From Trichoplusia ni (lineage: Eukaryota > Arthropoda > Insecta > Lepidoptera > Noctuidae): a stretch of DNA of 64,000 nt. The stretch is from contig NC_039480.1 in assembly GCF_003590095.1 (NCBI RefSeq), positions 17,771,328-17,835,327 on the forward strand, given 5' to 3'. Every line of letters begins with the position of its first letter. The stretch's first letter is position 1. The notes beneath the pieces were generated by a model. The model did not search any database. It was given only the letters and a program-made list of their open reading frames with translations, and was not told the DNA's origin. Below, piece after piece: positions 63,253 to 64,000 of the stretch. Both the position numbers and the translations under genes were made by a program.

Positions 63253-63324
63253 TTTAGCAACTTACTTTGGGTTCAGAACAATGTATGTGATGTTGTCCGC
63301 ATTTATTATTTATTATTATTTATT
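63253..63324 (+). mobile_element. tRNA-derived SINE, right half
   Basis: TTTAGCAACTTACTTTGGG, AACAATGTATGTGATGTTG and a TTATTATTTATT tail complete the SINE whose head is at 61098-61283. AATCATG at 63325 closes the outer duplication. Confidence 0.8.
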
Positions 63325-63440
63325 AATCATGTTAATTTAATATGTGTATTAATAAGTATAATTGTGTTCTTCAATAAAATATTGCATTACCACACATACT
63401 GCAATATAAATAACAATTAAGTAAAAAGAAATCGATACGT

Positions 63441-63784
63441 TCAGCGATGTCTACCGCTTTATTCAGCGCTTTCAGACATGAACATCATTTGACAGGTATT
63501 AGACGCCATCTTGTTCGTAAGCGCTTGTGTCCGCTGAACACGTCCGCTTGAGTTAGTTCCGAGTTGTGCCGACAGATGTCACTGTGCATTGAGAGCCCGT
63601 TTCTGAATGGCGGTGTTAAGATTTTCCGCGGTTTGGTTGGGTCGGCCGGTACATTCTGTTCACGTTAACTCTGGTTTCCCTTCAAAACGCATAAATCTTT
63701 CGCCTTTTACTAAAGATTTCCGTGGAGGGGAACACTCAAATGAGTCTATCATATTTTTTTGAATACTTTGCTTCGGCAAAGTTT
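63441..63784 (-). repeat. Interspersed repeat family X, copy C (inverted)
   Basis: Reverse-complement copy of the 54955-55297 repeat, with comparable identity. It ends at the AAACTTTG hairpin edge at 63784, in the TMC intron beyond exon 11. Confidence 0.9.
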
Positions 63785-64000
63785 GAAATACCTTGTAATG
63801 AGTCTGCTGGCTTTAAACTCCAACGGTCCTAACTCCGTTTATTTACGTGTTTGACACGATGTTAAGCAATGTTGAATGATTCAATTTACGGATAAGTTGA
63901 CTCGAAATCCTACATTCAGCATCGTTCTTATTAATTTGAAGGACTATGTTAGTTTGTTTGATTCAATAAAAATGGTCATTCTGTCTTTATAAAATACTAG

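Noticed and set aside
1..64000. CRISPR arrays, bacterial operons, riboswitches
   Set aside because: No regularly spaced repeats or ribosome-binding sites; the genome is eukaryotic with introns.

Overview
The window is a piece of insect nuclear genome, almost certainly from a moth. It is AT-rich, its genes are split by GT-AG introns, and it is littered with transposable elements. A near-perfect Trichoplusia-type piggyBac end, a tRNA-derived SINE and LINE tails of the kind common in Lepidoptera point to a noctuid-like lepidopteran. The species cannot be named from the sequence alone.

Layout. Positions 1-969 are the 5' end of a piggyBac element whose transposase (minus strand) carries a frameshift; the rest lies beyond the left edge. 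From 970 to about 35.9 kb I find no cellular coding exon, only transposon relics and short structural repeats. The best relic is a complete 1,327-bp hAT element (9307-10633) with perfect 8-bp target duplications. Most or all of this stretch is probably the first intron of the non-muscle myosin II heavy chain gene (zipper), whose first coding exon is at 35918-36262 on the minus strand. Head-to-head with it, a seven-exon L-threonine aldolase gene (37806-43738, plus) is complete and encodes 373 residues.

Convergent to the aldolase lies a brainiac-like beta-1,3-glycosyltransferase in a single coding exon (46393-47499, minus). Just upstream on the same strand is a two-exon Protein C10 (C12orf57) homologue (48623-49066). 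A canonical splice donor three bases after the C10 stop and an acceptor 15 bases before the brainiac ATG would give a dicistronic mRNA with an 18-base spacer. This is the most interesting inference in the window. Divergently from C10, a TMC-family (transmembrane channel-like) gene starts at 51240 and runs off the right edge. Eleven coding exons (581 residues) are visible, plus a frame-compatible alternative first exon at 53282.

The TMC introns are heavily invaded. They hold three copies of a roughly 343-bp repeat, a degraded LINE 3' end, another retroposon tail, and a tRNA-SINE split by a 1.97-kb DNA transposon with about 474-bp terminal inverted repeats. That transposon carries a small Cys/His-rich open frame. 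Several long hairpins (27738-27830, 35031-35097, 52860-52906) sit in introns and could be MITE-like or small-RNA precursors.

The cellular genes belong to unrelated processes: actomyosin contractility, amino-acid catabolism, glycosphingolipid synthesis, a conserved small protein, and an ion-channel-like membrane protein. No bacterial, CRISPR, or viral replication system is present.
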